From Actinobacteria bacterium UBA6100 (GTDB taxonomy: Bacteria; Actinomycetota; Coriobacteriia; Anaerosomatales; Anaerosomataceae), in NCBI GenBank assembly GCA_002423585.1, contig DIWS01000012.1, forward strand, positions 62,001-126,000: a stretch of 64,000 nucleotides of DNA, read 5' to 3'. Shown piece by piece: positions 16,216 to 24,151 of this stretch (position 1 is the stretch's first letter; every line of letters starts with the position of its first letter). The position numbers and the translations under genes are program-made. Under the pieces are notes generated by a model. The model was not told the DNA's origin and searched no databases. It saw nothing but the letters and a program-made list of their open reading frames with translations.

Positions 16216-16686
16216 TCAGGTCCTGAGCGTCGCCAGCAGGCGACGCGGGTCGACCAGTAGCTGCAGCGCGGCCTCGATCGACGGTACCACCAGATCGGCC
16301 GCTTCGAGCGCTGCGTGTGAGGCGCCCTCGGGACCGATCACGCAGATGCCGACCGCACATGCCTTGAGGACCAGAGCGTCGTTCGCACCATTGCCGATGG
16401 CAACCACCGAGTCGGCCCCCAGATCCTGGACGAGCGCGAGCTTGTCGCCCGCCTCCCACCCCGATGCGATCACGTGGACGTCGATGCCGAGGCGCTCGCC
16501 GAGTGAGGCCGCCGTTCCCTGCGTGTCGGCCGTGATAGCGACGGGCTCGAGCACGCCCTCGAGCGCCGCCAGACCCTCGGCTACACCGGGCAGCAGCTCC
16601 CCGCCGCCCGCGATGGTGCCGTTCACGTCGAGCACCAGATGCTTGAGAGCGAGCGCACCGTATCCGGGAATGTCGAGTTCGAGCAT
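16216..16686 (-). CDS. HAD-like phosphatase with DxN motif (COG4087 type)
   Basis: A 156-residue minimal HAD protein. Motif I is LVLDVNGT, with nucleophile D20 but N22 where most HAD phosphatases have the acid/base Asp. Motif II is near AITADTQGT, motif III lysine in GDKLALV, and motif IV is AIGNGANDALVL. The Asn version is typical of the soluble P-type-ATPase-like group (COG4087); P-type ATPases themselves use DKTGT and form a stable phospho-aspartate. GAGGAGGT precedes the ATG, well placed. It sits directly upstream of psuK, so a sugar- or nucleotide-phosphate substrate is plausible. Confidence 0.85.
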   Translation of the reverse strand: MLELDIPGYGALALKHLVLDVNGTIAGGGELLPGVAEGLAALEGVLEPVAITADTQGTAASLGERLGIDVHVIASGWEAGDKLALVQDLGADSVVAIGNGANDALVLKACAVGICVIGPEGASHAALEAADLVVPSIEAALQLLVDPRRLLATLRT

Positions 16687-16738
16687 TCGGCGCACCTCCT
16701 CGGGACGTCCTGTGCACATAACAGTACCCGAAGTGGGG

Positions 16739-17596
16739 TCACGGAAGCGCGGAGAGCAGCACCGCGACCACCGCGATGGCCACGCCCACCTTCTGCCACA
16801 CGTGCAGTCGTTCGCCGAGGAAGACCCTGGCGAGCGTGACCACGACGACGGGGAAGAGCGAGCCGAGCACGGACGCGATCGCAAGCGGGCCGAGGCGGAT
16901 CGCGGTGAGCATCGTGATGTTCGCGAGCACGTCGGTGAGACCGGCGCCGAGCGTGGGCGCGAGTGCGGTGCGATCCACGGGGAAACCGCGTCCCAGACGG
17001 AGCGCGAGCGTCACCGCGACGAGTATGGATACCGCACGGGCCGCGAGCACCGGGGTGAGGCCACTCTCGGCGGCGGTGAAGGACAACGAGATGAACGCGC
17101 CCGAGAAGCCGACGCCCGAGAGCATCGCGAGTCCGAGCGCGCGGCGCGGCCGGTACTCATGGACGGGCTCGTGCAGCTGCTCGTCGGGTGCGATGCTCAC
17201 GATCACGATCGCCACGAGCGCGAGCACCATGCCCGCGATTGTGAGCGGCGCGAGCGTGGTGCCGGTAGCGAGGTCGTAGATGGCAGGCAGCGAGGCGGAG
17301 AGCGCAGCCGAGATCGGGGCGACGATGCCCATGCGCCCCACCGCGAGTGCGCCGAAGAGCGAGATGACCCCCACCACACCGGCGAGGCCGGAGACCGCGC
17401 CCCAGAGCAGGTCGGCTGCCGTGGGATGCGCGGCGGGCAGAAGAAGCACCGCGACGACCATCAGCACGATCGAGAGGAGGTGCGACGTGCCGGTGACCGC
17501 ATACGCCGTATCGCGCCGTGTGGCGACACCGCCGAGGAAGTCGCCTACGCCGAAGAGGAGCGATGTGGAGAGTGCGAGGATGATGGTCGCGGTCAT
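16739..17596 (-). CDS. EamA/DMT-family transporter
   Basis: A 285-residue protein with ten predicted membrane helices in two repeats of five, the DMT layout. The first repeat starts IILALSTSLLFGVGDFLGG, and the second at about residue 155 after a hydrophilic loop (EQLHEPVHEYRPRR). The final segment ends with LGERLHVWQKVGVAIAVVAVLL, typical of EamA proteins. Export or import of a metabolite (amino acid, nucleoside or drug) is possible. It lies between the AOR and the nucleoside catabolism genes on the same strand, so pseudouridine or aldehyde-related substrates are speculative options. Confidence 0.88.
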   Translation of the reverse strand: MTATIILALSTSLLFGVGDFLGGVATRRDTAYAVTGTSHLLSIVLMVVAVLLLPAAHPTAADLLWGAVSGLAGVVGVISLFGALAVGRMGIVAPISAALSASLPAIYDLATGTTLAPLTIAGMVLALVAIVIVSIAPDEQLHEPVHEYRPRRALGLAMLSGVGFSGAFISLSFTAAESGLTPVLAARAVSILVAVTLALRLGRGFPVDRTALAPTLGAGLTDVLANITMLTAIRLGPLAIASVLGSLFPVVVVTLARVFLGERLHVWQKVGVAIAVVAVLLSALP

Positions 17597-17635
17597 GCAG
17601 CCCAGGATACTCCAGCGCTCGAAGCCCGGGTCACG

Positions 17636-19546
17636 CTAGTTCACATGCACGCCCAGCCGCTCGAGCAGCCCTGGGGCCGGGATGCCTTCGGCAGACCAGC
17701 CGCGCTGGCGGTAGTAGTCGACCTTGAGCGCCTCGAGCGGAACCACGCTCGACGGATCGGCCGGATCCTGTGGCTCATCGAGCAGCCGCTTCGGCAACGT
17801 GTCGCCGAGCGCACCGCCGTTGCCGAAGCGCAGGCCGAGCATCCGCTCGAGATTGTAGCCTCGCTCGCCCACCGACCAGAAGCCGCCGAAGCGGAACCGT
17901 TCGCCGGTGACGAGTTCGAGCGCGCGGATGTGCGGCACGAGCGGCATCGGGATGCCGAGGAGCCCTCGGGGGAGCACGCGTAGCAGGCGCATCACGCCGC
18001 CCGAGTACGAGAACACCCGCGCCACCAGGGCGCCGAGACCGCGCTCGGGATGCTCCACGAGCGCGCCGGGAAGCACGCCGAGCGTCGTGAAGAGACACAC
18101 GCCCGAGGAGGAGACGACCTCCATGAGGTCCTGGAAGAACGCCGTCAGCGCGGCCTTGCCCCGCGACGAGCGTCCATCCATCCGGAGCGCGAGTCCCTCG
18201 AGCGCCACGGCGTAGCCCGCGTTCAGGTGGCAGCCGCCGCGGTTGCTCACGGCATAGCCGAGCCCCTGCCCCACCGCACCTCGCGGCTCGTAGGCGGCGA
18301 GCTCAAGACCCTTCACGTTCATGGCGAACCCCTCGCCGCCATGGCGCTCCGCGAGGATGCGCGATCCTTCGGCAAGCTCGTCGCCGAGATCACGACGGTA
18401 CGCGATGTCCTCGAAGAGCGCGGCAAGGCCGGCGGTCTCGCCGAAGCGCAGGCCGTTGTCCCACAGCCCCTTCTCGGCGGCCTCCATGGCGTACGAGAGC
18501 GTCACGCCGGTCGACATCGTATCGAGGCCCAGCTCGTCGAGGAGCACGTTCCACTCGATGATGCGGTCGAGGTCGGGGTTCTCGATGTTGGCGCCGAGGA
18601 GAACGAGCGTTTCGAGCTCGGGACCCTTCACCTTCCGGCCGTCGAGCTCCACCACACGCGCGCAGCGGATGGGGCACGAGAGGCACCCTGTGTTGCCCAC
18701 GAGCCGCCGCTCGGCGAGCGCCCGACCATCGAGCTTGGCAGCGTGCTCGTAGCGTCCGGCTGCGAAGTTGCGCGTGGCCACGATGCCGAGCTCCTGCATC
18801 GGCGTGAGAAAGCCTGCTGTACCGAATGCGGGAAGCGAACCACCGGCGATCGGATGCCCCTTGAGCGAGGCGGTCCACTTCTTGAGATGCGCGCGGTACT
18901 TCTCGGGATGCGCGACCGCGACCTTCCGCTCACCCCACGCCGCGATTCCCTTCACGTTCTTGCTGCCGAGGACCGCGCCCATCCCCGCGCGCCCTGCGGC
19001 GCGCTCACCCGAGAGCACGCTCGCGTAGCGCACCCGGTGCTCGCCGGCAGGTCCGATCGCGAGCGTCCCGCTGCGCGCGGCGATCGCGTCCGCCATCGCC
19101 GCTTGCGCCTCGCCGGTGCACTGGCCCCATACGCCGTCCGCGTCGTGGAAGGTGACGCCGACCTCGCTCACCTCGAGCCACACTGGTGCCTCTGCGGCAC
19201 CGGTGAGCACGAGCGCGTCGTACCCGGCCCGCTTGAGATAGGTCCCGAACGGCCCGCCACTGTTCGACGAGGCCACGAGGCCCGTTATCGGGGACAACGC
19301 CGAGATGTCGAAGCGCGCGCTCGACGGCGCGCCGGTTCCCGTGAGTGGGCCGGTGGCGATCACCACCACGTTCTCGGGACCGAAGGGGTCCGCATCCTTC
19401 GGCAGCACATCTGCCAGGATGCGCGCAGCCATCGTCTTGCCGCCGAGCCACGTCCGCCGGTCATCGTCACCCCACGGGTAGTCGGTGACATCATGGGTGG
19501 TGAGATTGATGCGCAACACCCGGCCCATCCAGCCGAAGGTGTTCAC
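17636..19546 (-). CDS. Aldehyde ferredoxin oxidoreductase (tungsten-type), copy 1
   Basis: A 636-residue AOR-family enzyme. It has the N-terminal cofactor domain (WLGGKTMAARIL, GPLTGTGAPSSARF, SNSGGPFGTYLK, GRAGMGAVLGSKNVKGI). The 4Fe-4S ligands are about C288, C291 and C295 in CLSCPIRC, with the fourth near C484 in SSSGVC. DELGLDTMS is the cofactor-contact motif. Family members oxidise aldehydes to acids with ferredoxin, or the reverse. I chose the GTG at 19544-19546, which overlaps the alcohol dehydrogenase stop (GTGA); an ATG six codons in is the alternative. The coupling to alcohol dehydrogenase suggests joint acid-aldehyde-alcohol conversion. Confidence 0.93.
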   Translation of the reverse strand: MNTFGWMGRVLRINLTTHDVTDYPWGDDDRRTWLGGKTMAARILADVLPKDADPFGPENVVVIATGPLTGTGAPSSARFDISALSPITGLVASSNSGGPFGTYLKRAGYDALVLTGAAEAPVWLEVSEVGVTFHDADGVWGQCTGEAQAAMADAIAARSGTLAIGPAGEHRVRYASVLSGERAAGRAGMGAVLGSKNVKGIAAWGERKVAVAHPEKYRAHLKKWTASLKGHPIAGGSLPAFGTAGFLTPMQELGIVATRNFAAGRYEHAAKLDGRALAERRLVGNTGCLSCPIRCARVVELDGRKVKGPELETLVLLGANIENPDLDRIIEWNVLLDELGLDTMSTGVTLSYAMEAAEKGLWDNGLRFGETAGLAALFEDIAYRRDLGDELAEGSRILAERHGGEGFAMNVKGLELAAYEPRGAVGQGLGYAVSNRGGCHLNAGYAVALEGLALRMDGRSSRGKAALTAFFQDLMEVVSSSGVCLFTTLGVLPGALVEHPERGLGALVARVFSYSGGVMRLLRVLPRGLLGIPMPLVPHIRALELVTGERFRFGGFWSVGERGYNLERMLGLRFGNGGALGDTLPKRLLDEPQDPADPSSVVPLEALKVDYYRQRGWSAEGIPAPGLLERLGVHVN

Positions 19547-20727
19547 AGCGCGCCCTTGAGAATCTCGACGAGCTCCTCGTAGGTCGGCTGCCTCGGGTTC
19601 ATCGACATCGCACCGTCGTTGAGCGCGGCCTTGGCGATGTCGGGGACCTGCTCGGGCAGCACACCGGCTTCGGCGAGCGTGAGGGGCAGACCGGCGCTCT
19701 CGTGCAACGACATCATCATGGCCCGCACTGCTGCGATCGCAGCAGTGCCCCGCTCGGCCGCGGGCGTCGCCGCGTACGCCTCGGCACCAGCGAGGTTCAG
19801 CAGCAGTTCGCCATAGCGGTCGCCCGCACACCCCAGGTTGTACGCCATGCCATGCGGCAGCAGAATCGCCATCGCGTCGCCGTGCGGCACACCCGCCACA
19901 CCGCCGGTGGCATGCCCCATCGCATGCACGATGCCCACCATCGCGTTACTGAACGCCGCCCCGGCGAGCAGCGCCGCGTTGGCGAGCGCGAGGCGTGTCT
20001 TCGGATCCTTGGAGTCGGCCATCACCTTCGGAAGATACTCGCGGATGAGGTCGATAGCCGAACGCGCGTAGCAGTCCGACAGCGGATTGGCCTGCACGCA
20101 GCTGAACGACTCCACCGCGTGCGTGAGGGCGTCCATCGCCGTGGACGCGGTGAGCCGGGGCGGCAGGCCGGTCGTCATCCGCGGGTCGAGTATGGCGACA
20201 TCGGGCAAGAGCGACAGCGAGGTGAATCCCATCTTCACGTGGCGCTCCGTGTCCTTGATGACGGCCGCTGAGGTGACCTCCGAGCCGGTGCCGGCGGTGG
20301 TGGGGATCGCGATGAACGCGATCGCGCGCCTGCCCACCAAGCTTTCGGCCCCCCGGTACTCCATCAGATCCTCGGCGCCGTGCGTGAGGACGATCGTCGC
20401 GCCTTTGGCGGTGTCGAGCACCGAGCCGCCGCCCACAGCCACGATCGCGTCCGCGCCCGTCTCCCGGTACACGCGCGCCACGTCGTTCACCACGGCGACC
20501 GAGCTGTCCACCGGCACGTCGTCGTAGACCGCGACCACCTCGGCCTCGGTGTCCTTGAGCGCGTCGAGTACCACGGTGGCCACCTTGAGCTCGAGCAGCT
20601 GCTTGTTGGTGAGCACGAGCGGCTTGCTCGCGCCGAGCGCGGCCAGCTCGTAGCCGATATGCTCGATCGCCTTGCTGCCCGAGACGATCTTGGCCGAGTT
20701 GCAGAACTCGTAGTAGTCGGGGATCAC
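19543..20727 (-). CDS. Iron-containing alcohol dehydrogenase
   Basis: A 394-residue group III Fe-ADH. The NAD site is AVGGGSVLDTAKG, and the signature region is AIPTTAGTGSEVTSAAVI. Metal ligands are in STAMDALTHAVE (D and H), HAMGHATGG and GVPHGDAMAI. Enzymes of this family interconvert primary alcohols and aldehydes. The GTG at 20725-20727 is well supported by GGAAGGAG seven bases upstream; it overlaps the SCP2-like gene's stop, and its own stop overlaps the AOR start. Three genes are thus translationally linked. Confidence 0.95.
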   Translation of the reverse strand: MIPDYYEFCNSAKIVSGSKAIEHIGYELAALGASKPLVLTNKQLLELKVATVVLDALKDTEAEVVAVYDDVPVDSSVAVVNDVARVYRETGADAIVAVGGGSVLDTAKGATIVLTHGAEDLMEYRGAESLVGRRAIAFIAIPTTAGTGSEVTSAAVIKDTERHVKMGFTSLSLLPDVAILDPRMTTGLPPRLTASTAMDALTHAVESFSCVQANPLSDCYARSAIDLIREYLPKVMADSKDPKTRLALANAALLAGAAFSNAMVGIVHAMGHATGGVAGVPHGDAMAILLPHGMAYNLGCAGDRYGELLLNLAGAEAYAATPAAERGTAAIAAVRAMMMSLHESAGLPLTLAEAGVLPEQVPDIAKAALNDGAMSMNPRQPTYEELVEILKGAL

Positions 20728-21245
20728 GAGGCGGCTCCTTCCAGGGAGGCGGTCCGGAACAGCAGGAAGACGTAGGCGGTGGCGTGGCTCGCGCGACGTT
20801 CGGCAGGATGCGGGAGGATGCGACGCGTCATGATGTCGGGGAACAGATAGCCTTCGACGATGTGCAGACAGCGCACGAGCGACATCGCGAGCGCGAGGTC
20901 GCCGCGCACAGTGGCGCGATGTTCGGCGAACGCGGCAAGCACTCCCTGCATGCCGAGCAGGAGCGGAATCGCGTCGTCCACGCTCTTGAACGTCACCAGA
21001 AGGTCGGCCGGCGCCTCGGCCCCGCCGAGGTAGGTGAGCACGCCACCCGAAACTCGCCACGAGACCTGTGGCCCGAACGGAGCGATGCGGAGCGTCACCA
21101 CCGCTCCATCCGGCCAGGAGCGCACCTCACCGCGCACACGCTCGTCGAGGCGCGCGGACGCGACGAGTCCCCTGCCGAGAACGGCGTACACCACCGCCGC
21201 CAGCGCCTTTCGACCGCGCTTGGTGCGCCACCCACGCTGTGCCAT
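20724..21245 (-). CDS. SCP2-like sterol/lipid-binding domain protein
   Basis: A 173-residue protein with a basic N-terminus (AQRGWRTKRGRKALA) and an SCP2-like fold: VVTLRIAPFGPQVSWRV, then GAEAPADLLVTFKSVDDAIPLLLGMQGV and AFAEHRATVRGDLALAMSLVRCLHIVEGY. SCP2 domains bind lipids or long acyl chains in a tunnel. As the first gene coupled to Fe-ADH and AOR, it may present or accept a hydrophobic aldehyde or alcohol; this is inference. The ATG at 21243-21245 has GGAGGAGG five bases upstream and is preferred over the upstream ATG at 21278. Confidence 0.75.
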   Translation of the reverse strand: MAQRGWRTKRGRKALAAVVYAVLGRGLVASARLDERVRGEVRSWPDGAVVTLRIAPFGPQVSWRVSGGVLTYLGGAEAPADLLVTFKSVDDAIPLLLGMQGVLAAFAEHRATVRGDLALAMSLVRCLHIVEGYLFPDIMTRRILPHPAERRASHATAYVFLLFRTASLEGAAS

Positions 21246-21323
21246 GAGCGCCTCCTCCGAATGCGTGACCCCGCTCATCGTAGCGCGTTGGTGCAGAAGA
21301 CGAGGAAATCCGATGCATGGCAC

Positions 21324-21354
21324 TTGACCCTAACGTTACGTGAGGGTCTATGCT
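21324..21354 (+). promoter_or_regulatory. MerR-type promoter with 19-bp spacer and dyad
   Basis: TTGACC (21324-21329) and TATGCT (21349-21354) are separated by 19 bp, the long spacing used by MerR activators. The spacer lies inside a 23-bp nearly perfect dyad at 21326-21348 (GACCCT...AGGGTC arms). The regulator encoded immediately downstream probably binds here and untwists the promoter. Confidence 0.7.
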
Positions 21355-21376
21355 CCGCTCCGGAGGTGAACGATCG

Positions 21377-22165
21377 ATGACGGAATCGACCAGCACGACG
21401 AAGGATGCAGCGCTCACCGTGAGCGAGGTCTCCCGCCTGGCGGGCGTGAGCGTGCGGGCGCTCCACCACTACGACGAGATCGGCCTGCTCGTTCCCTCGG
21501 CGCGCACCGATGCGGGCTACCGGCTCTACAGCCGCGACGACCTCGACCGGCTGCAGGAGATCCTGCTCTTCCGGGAACTCGAGATCCCGCTCGAGGACAT
21601 CGCGACCCTGCTCTCCGGTGGCGCGTTCGACCGCAGGGCTGCCCTCGAACTCCAGCACGAACTGCTGATGCACAAAGCGGTCCGCACCGAAGCGCTCATC
21701 ACCTCGGTGGAGCGAGCCATCAACGCCGAAAGGACAGGTGTACGCATGACGACTGAGGAGATGTTCGAGGTGTTCGGCGACTTCGATCCGGCCGAATACG
21801 CAGACGAGGCGCGTGAGCGCTGGGGCGAGAGTGACGCCTACAAGGAGTCGGCGCGGCGCACCGCCCGCTACACCAAGGCGGACTGGGAGCGTTTCAAGGC
21901 CGAGAGCCAGCAGATCGGCACAGACACAGCACGCCTGATGGATGACGGCGTATCCGCAGACGACCCGCGGGCGATGGACCTCGCCGAGCAGGCGCGGCTC
22001 CAGATCGACACGTGGTTCTACCCGTGCGCGCACGAGATGCACGTGGGCCTCGCCGAGATGTACATCGCGGATCCACGCTTCACGGCGACCTACGAGAAGA
22101 TCCACGAAGGCATGGCGCAGTACTGGCACGACGCGATCCTTGCGAACGCCGCGCGGCAGCGGTAG
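21377..22165 (+). CDS. MerR-family activator with TipAS antibiotic-recognition domain
   Basis: A 262-residue protein. The N-terminal MerR winged helix includes LTVSEVSRLAGVSVRALHHYDEIGLLVPSARTD (written here in part) and YRLYSRDDLDRLQEIL. A long coiled-coil follows, then a C-terminal TipAS domain (from about residue 150: KADWERFKAESQ to HVGLAEMYIADPRFTATYEK). TipAS domains sequester thiopeptides or other hydrophobic ligands and trigger transcription. GGAGGTGA lies before the ATG at 21377. It probably autoregulates and might control the divergent SCP2-ADH-AOR operon 130 bp away. Confidence 0.93.
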   Translation: MTESTSTTKDAALTVSEVSRLAGVSVRALHHYDEIGLLVPSARTDAGYRLYSRDDLDRLQEILLFRELEIPLEDIATLLSGGAFDRRAALELQHELLMHKAVRTEALITSVERAINAERTGVRMTTEEMFEVFGDFDPAEYADEARERWGESDAYKESARRTARYTKADWERFKAESQQIGTDTARLMDDGVSADDPRAMDLAEQARLQIDTWFYPCAHEMHVGLAEMYIADPRFTATYEKIHEGMAQYWHDAILANAARQR

Positions 22166-22185
22166 GGCGGACAAACCACGCGAGT

Positions 22186-22214
22186 GGCGTCTCCCTTGAT
22201 TGAGCGGGGACGCC
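22186..22214 (+). terminator. Hairpin after the MerR/TipAS gene
   Basis: GGCGTC pairs with GACGCC, with an inner CCC/GGG stem separated by one bulged T and a 10-base loop. It begins 20 bp after the stop. No long T run follows, so termination is uncertain. Confidence 0.4.
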
Positions 22215-22354
22215 GCTTGCGTTACGGTGGCACCAACAGATGGGCGGTGGGATCCGCCAGAACCGTCGCGCGTGCGCGGCCAACGATCCCTAGTCCCTAC
22301 TCGCCGCGCCATCTGCTCCCTCGAGACCTGGCGCACGATGCACCCGGGAGTCCG

Positions 22355-23605
22355 ATGCTCCAGCGCACACACCGTCTCATCCAGTGGGTGTTCCTCGGCA
22401 CGCTCGTAGGGGTTGCCGTAGGCGCCGCCTCGGCGCTGTTCCTATGGTTGCTCGAGCTGGCCACCGACTACCGCACGTCCCACGAGACGATCATCTTCGC
22501 CCTCCCCCTCGCGGGCCTCATCATGGGCCTCATGCTGCACAGGTGGGGTGGCTACGTACGGCGCGGCAACAACCTCGTGATCGACACCGTTCACGACAGT
22601 AAGGAGCGCATCCCTCTCAGCGTGGCGCCCTGGGTACTCGGTGGCACGGTCATCACGCATCTCTTCGGCGGCAGCGGCGGACGTGAGGGCGCCGCCGTCC
22701 AGATGGGCGCGGCACTCGCCGACGAGATCTCGCGGCGCATCCACGTGCAGCCCCACACTCGCACGCAGCTGCTCGCGGCCGGAATCGCGGGAGGCTTCGG
22801 CGCCGTGTTCGGGACGCCGATCGCGGGTGCGGTCTTCGGGCTTGAGGTCGTTCACCTCGGCAAGCTCGAGTACTCCGCGCTGGTGCCCGCCCTCGTCGCC
22901 TCCGTGGTCGGCGACTTCACGGTGCGCGCGCTCGGCATTCATCACTCGCTCCTCCCGAAGGTGGATGTGCTCCCGATCGACCCGGTGCTCGCCGTGAAGT
23001 GGACGTTCGTGGGCGTGCTCGTGGCGATGGTGGCGATCGCGTTCATCGAGATGACGCACGGTATCAAGTCGCTGCTCGAGATGCGGGTGCGCAGCCTGCC
23101 ACTGCGCATGGCCTTCGCCGGACTGGCCGTCGTGGCCCTGTGGCAACTCGTCGGCAGCTCGGACTACCTCGGCCTCGGCTCGCCTACGATCATGAGCGCC
23201 TTCAACGAACCGAGCGTGTGGTACGCGTTCGCGCTCAAGGTGGTCTTCACCGCCATCACTCTCGGCGCGGGCTTCCTCGGCGGAGAGGTGACGCCGCTGT
23301 TCTTCATCGGGGCCACGCTCGGCAGCGCGCTCGCCGGTCCTCTGGGGCTGCCACTCGCGCTCACCGCGGGCGTCTGCATGGCGGCGATGTTCGCCGCGGC
23401 GTCGAACACACCGCTCGCGCTTTCGATCATGGCGGTCGAGCTACTCGGCGCGAACGCCCTGCCGCACGTGGTGATCGTCTGCGTGGTCGCATACCTCATG
23501 ACCGGAAGCCGGTCGATCTACCCCTCGCAGCGGCTGCTGTGCGAGAAGGGCTCGGCGTCCCTGCTTGCTGTGCCGACCTCCCTGCACGAACTGCGCCGGG
23601 GGTAG
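22355..23605 (+). CDS. CLC-family chloride/fluoride channel or antiporter
   Basis: A 416-residue CLC protein with about ten to twelve membrane helices. Motifs are GGSGGREGAAVQMG (in place of GKEGP), GAVFGTPIAGAVFGLEV, and GAGFLGGEVTPLFFIGATLG (in place of GxFxP). The GREG...Q and GGEVTPLF versions resemble the bacterial CLC-F (fluoride/proton antiporter) clade more than E. coli ClcA, but transport specificity is inferred. The ATG at 22355 is behind a GGGAG; a 189-bp upstream gap contains no obvious gene, and I could not match it to the fluoride riboswitch consensus. Confidence 0.9.
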   Translation: MLQRTHRLIQWVFLGTLVGVAVGAASALFLWLLELATDYRTSHETIIFALPLAGLIMGLMLHRWGGYVRRGNNLVIDTVHDSKERIPLSVAPWVLGGTVITHLFGGSGGREGAAVQMGAALADEISRRIHVQPHTRTQLLAAGIAGGFGAVFGTPIAGAVFGLEVVHLGKLEYSALVPALVASVVGDFTVRALGIHHSLLPKVDVLPIDPVLAVKWTFVGVLVAMVAIAFIEMTHGIKSLLEMRVRSLPLRMAFAGLAVVALWQLVGSSDYLGLGSPTIMSAFNEPSVWYAFALKVVFTAITLGAGFLGGEVTPLFFIGATLGSALAGPLGLPLALTAGVCMAAMFAAASNTPLALSIMAVELLGANALPHVVIVCVVAYLMTGSRSIYPSQRLLCEKGSASLLAVPTSLHELRRG

Positions 23606-23639
23606 ACCCGGCCGATCAGCGACAGCTTCGCAACAAGAA

Positions 23640-23663
23640 GAGCGGCCCCTATTGGGGCCGCTC
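23640..23663. terminator. Bidirectional hairpin terminator between clc and csp
   Basis: A perfect 10-bp stem GAGCGGCCCC/GGGGCCGCTC with TATT loop lies between the converging genes. On the minus strand it is followed by TTCTTGTTG, so it serves the cold-shock gene well and probably the channel gene too. Confidence 0.8.
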
Positions 23664-23689
23664 CCTGTGGTGTCATGTTGAGCCGAAGG

Positions 23690-23893
23690 CTAGATCTTGC
23701 GAACGTTGCTCGCCTGCATCTTGCCGTTCTGGCCTGCGGTGACGTCGAACTCGACAGCCGCGCCCTCGTCGAGGGTCTTGAAGCCGTCGCCCTGGATCTC
23801 GGAGAAGTGGACGAACAGATCGTCGCCATCCTCACGCGAGATAAAGCCGTAGCCCTTGTCCGGATTGAACCACTTGACGGTACCCTGTGCCAT
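23690..23893 (-). CDS. Cold-shock domain protein
   Basis: A 67-residue CspA-type protein. The RNP1 motif KGYGFIS and RNP2 motif LFVHFSEI are intact, with the typical start AQGTVKWFNPDKGYGF. It binds single-stranded RNA and DNA and acts as an RNA chaperone. The ATG at 23891-23893 has GAGAGGA upstream. A leader of about 110 nt with several hairpins precedes it, as is common for cold-shock mRNAs, and a strong terminator follows. Confidence 0.97.
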   Translation of the reverse strand: MAQGTVKWFNPDKGYGFISREDGDDLFVHFSEIQGDGFKTLDEGAAVEFDVTAGQNGKMQASNVRKI

Positions 23894-24011
23894 GAAACCC
23901 ATCCTCTCGCCCCGTAGGGCAAAACAATTGCGACGCGACTCGTCCCCCGCGAGATCGCGGGTGTCACGCCGCAGATCCAAAGGGCCGCCTCTGGCCCCAC
24001 AGAAAAGTGTA
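23894..24011 (-). promoter_or_regulatory. Structured 5' leader and -10 box of the csp gene
   Basis: TACACT at 24006-24011 is a candidate -10 box. The leader below it contains three compact hairpins: GGGCC/GGCCC (23982-23997), CCCGCG/CGCGGG (23946-23961) and GCCC/GGGC (23919-23930). Long folded leaders let cold-shock mRNAs respond to temperature; function here is inferred. Confidence 0.45.
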
Positions 24012-24071
24012 CGGCACCATCCGACAACGCGCTAGTGTCTGCCATTCACGCTGAGTAGGCACGGCCTCTGC

Positions 24072-24077
24072 TAGAAT
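24072..24077 (+). promoter_or_regulatory. -10 box of the 4Fe-4S membrane protein gene
   Basis: TAGAAT, 75 bp upstream of the preferred ATG. A start at the nearer ATG (24086) would be almost leaderless, which supports the downstream start with its AGAGGT site. Confidence 0.4.
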
Positions 24078-24151
24078 CCGTGCTCATGTGTCACCGTCCG
24101 GCAGCGGCGACCGACATCGCATCGCACGACTCCGACGAGAGGTCCCGCCGC

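Noticed and set aside
15962..17983. Long plus-strand open frame of 673 codons
   Set aside because: It lies antisense to the pseudouridine kinase, HAD, DMT and AOR genes. Its composition is Arg/Glu/His-rich low complexity, as expected from the mirror of GC-rich coding sequence.
18050..19582. Plus-strand open frame of 510 codons
   Set aside because: Antisense to AOR copy 1; no family motif and no ribosome-binding site.
22166..22354. Fluoride riboswitch before the CLC gene
   Set aside because: I could not find the conserved GGNGAUGG and ACCGCC-type blocks in order. The gap is only listed as unexplained.
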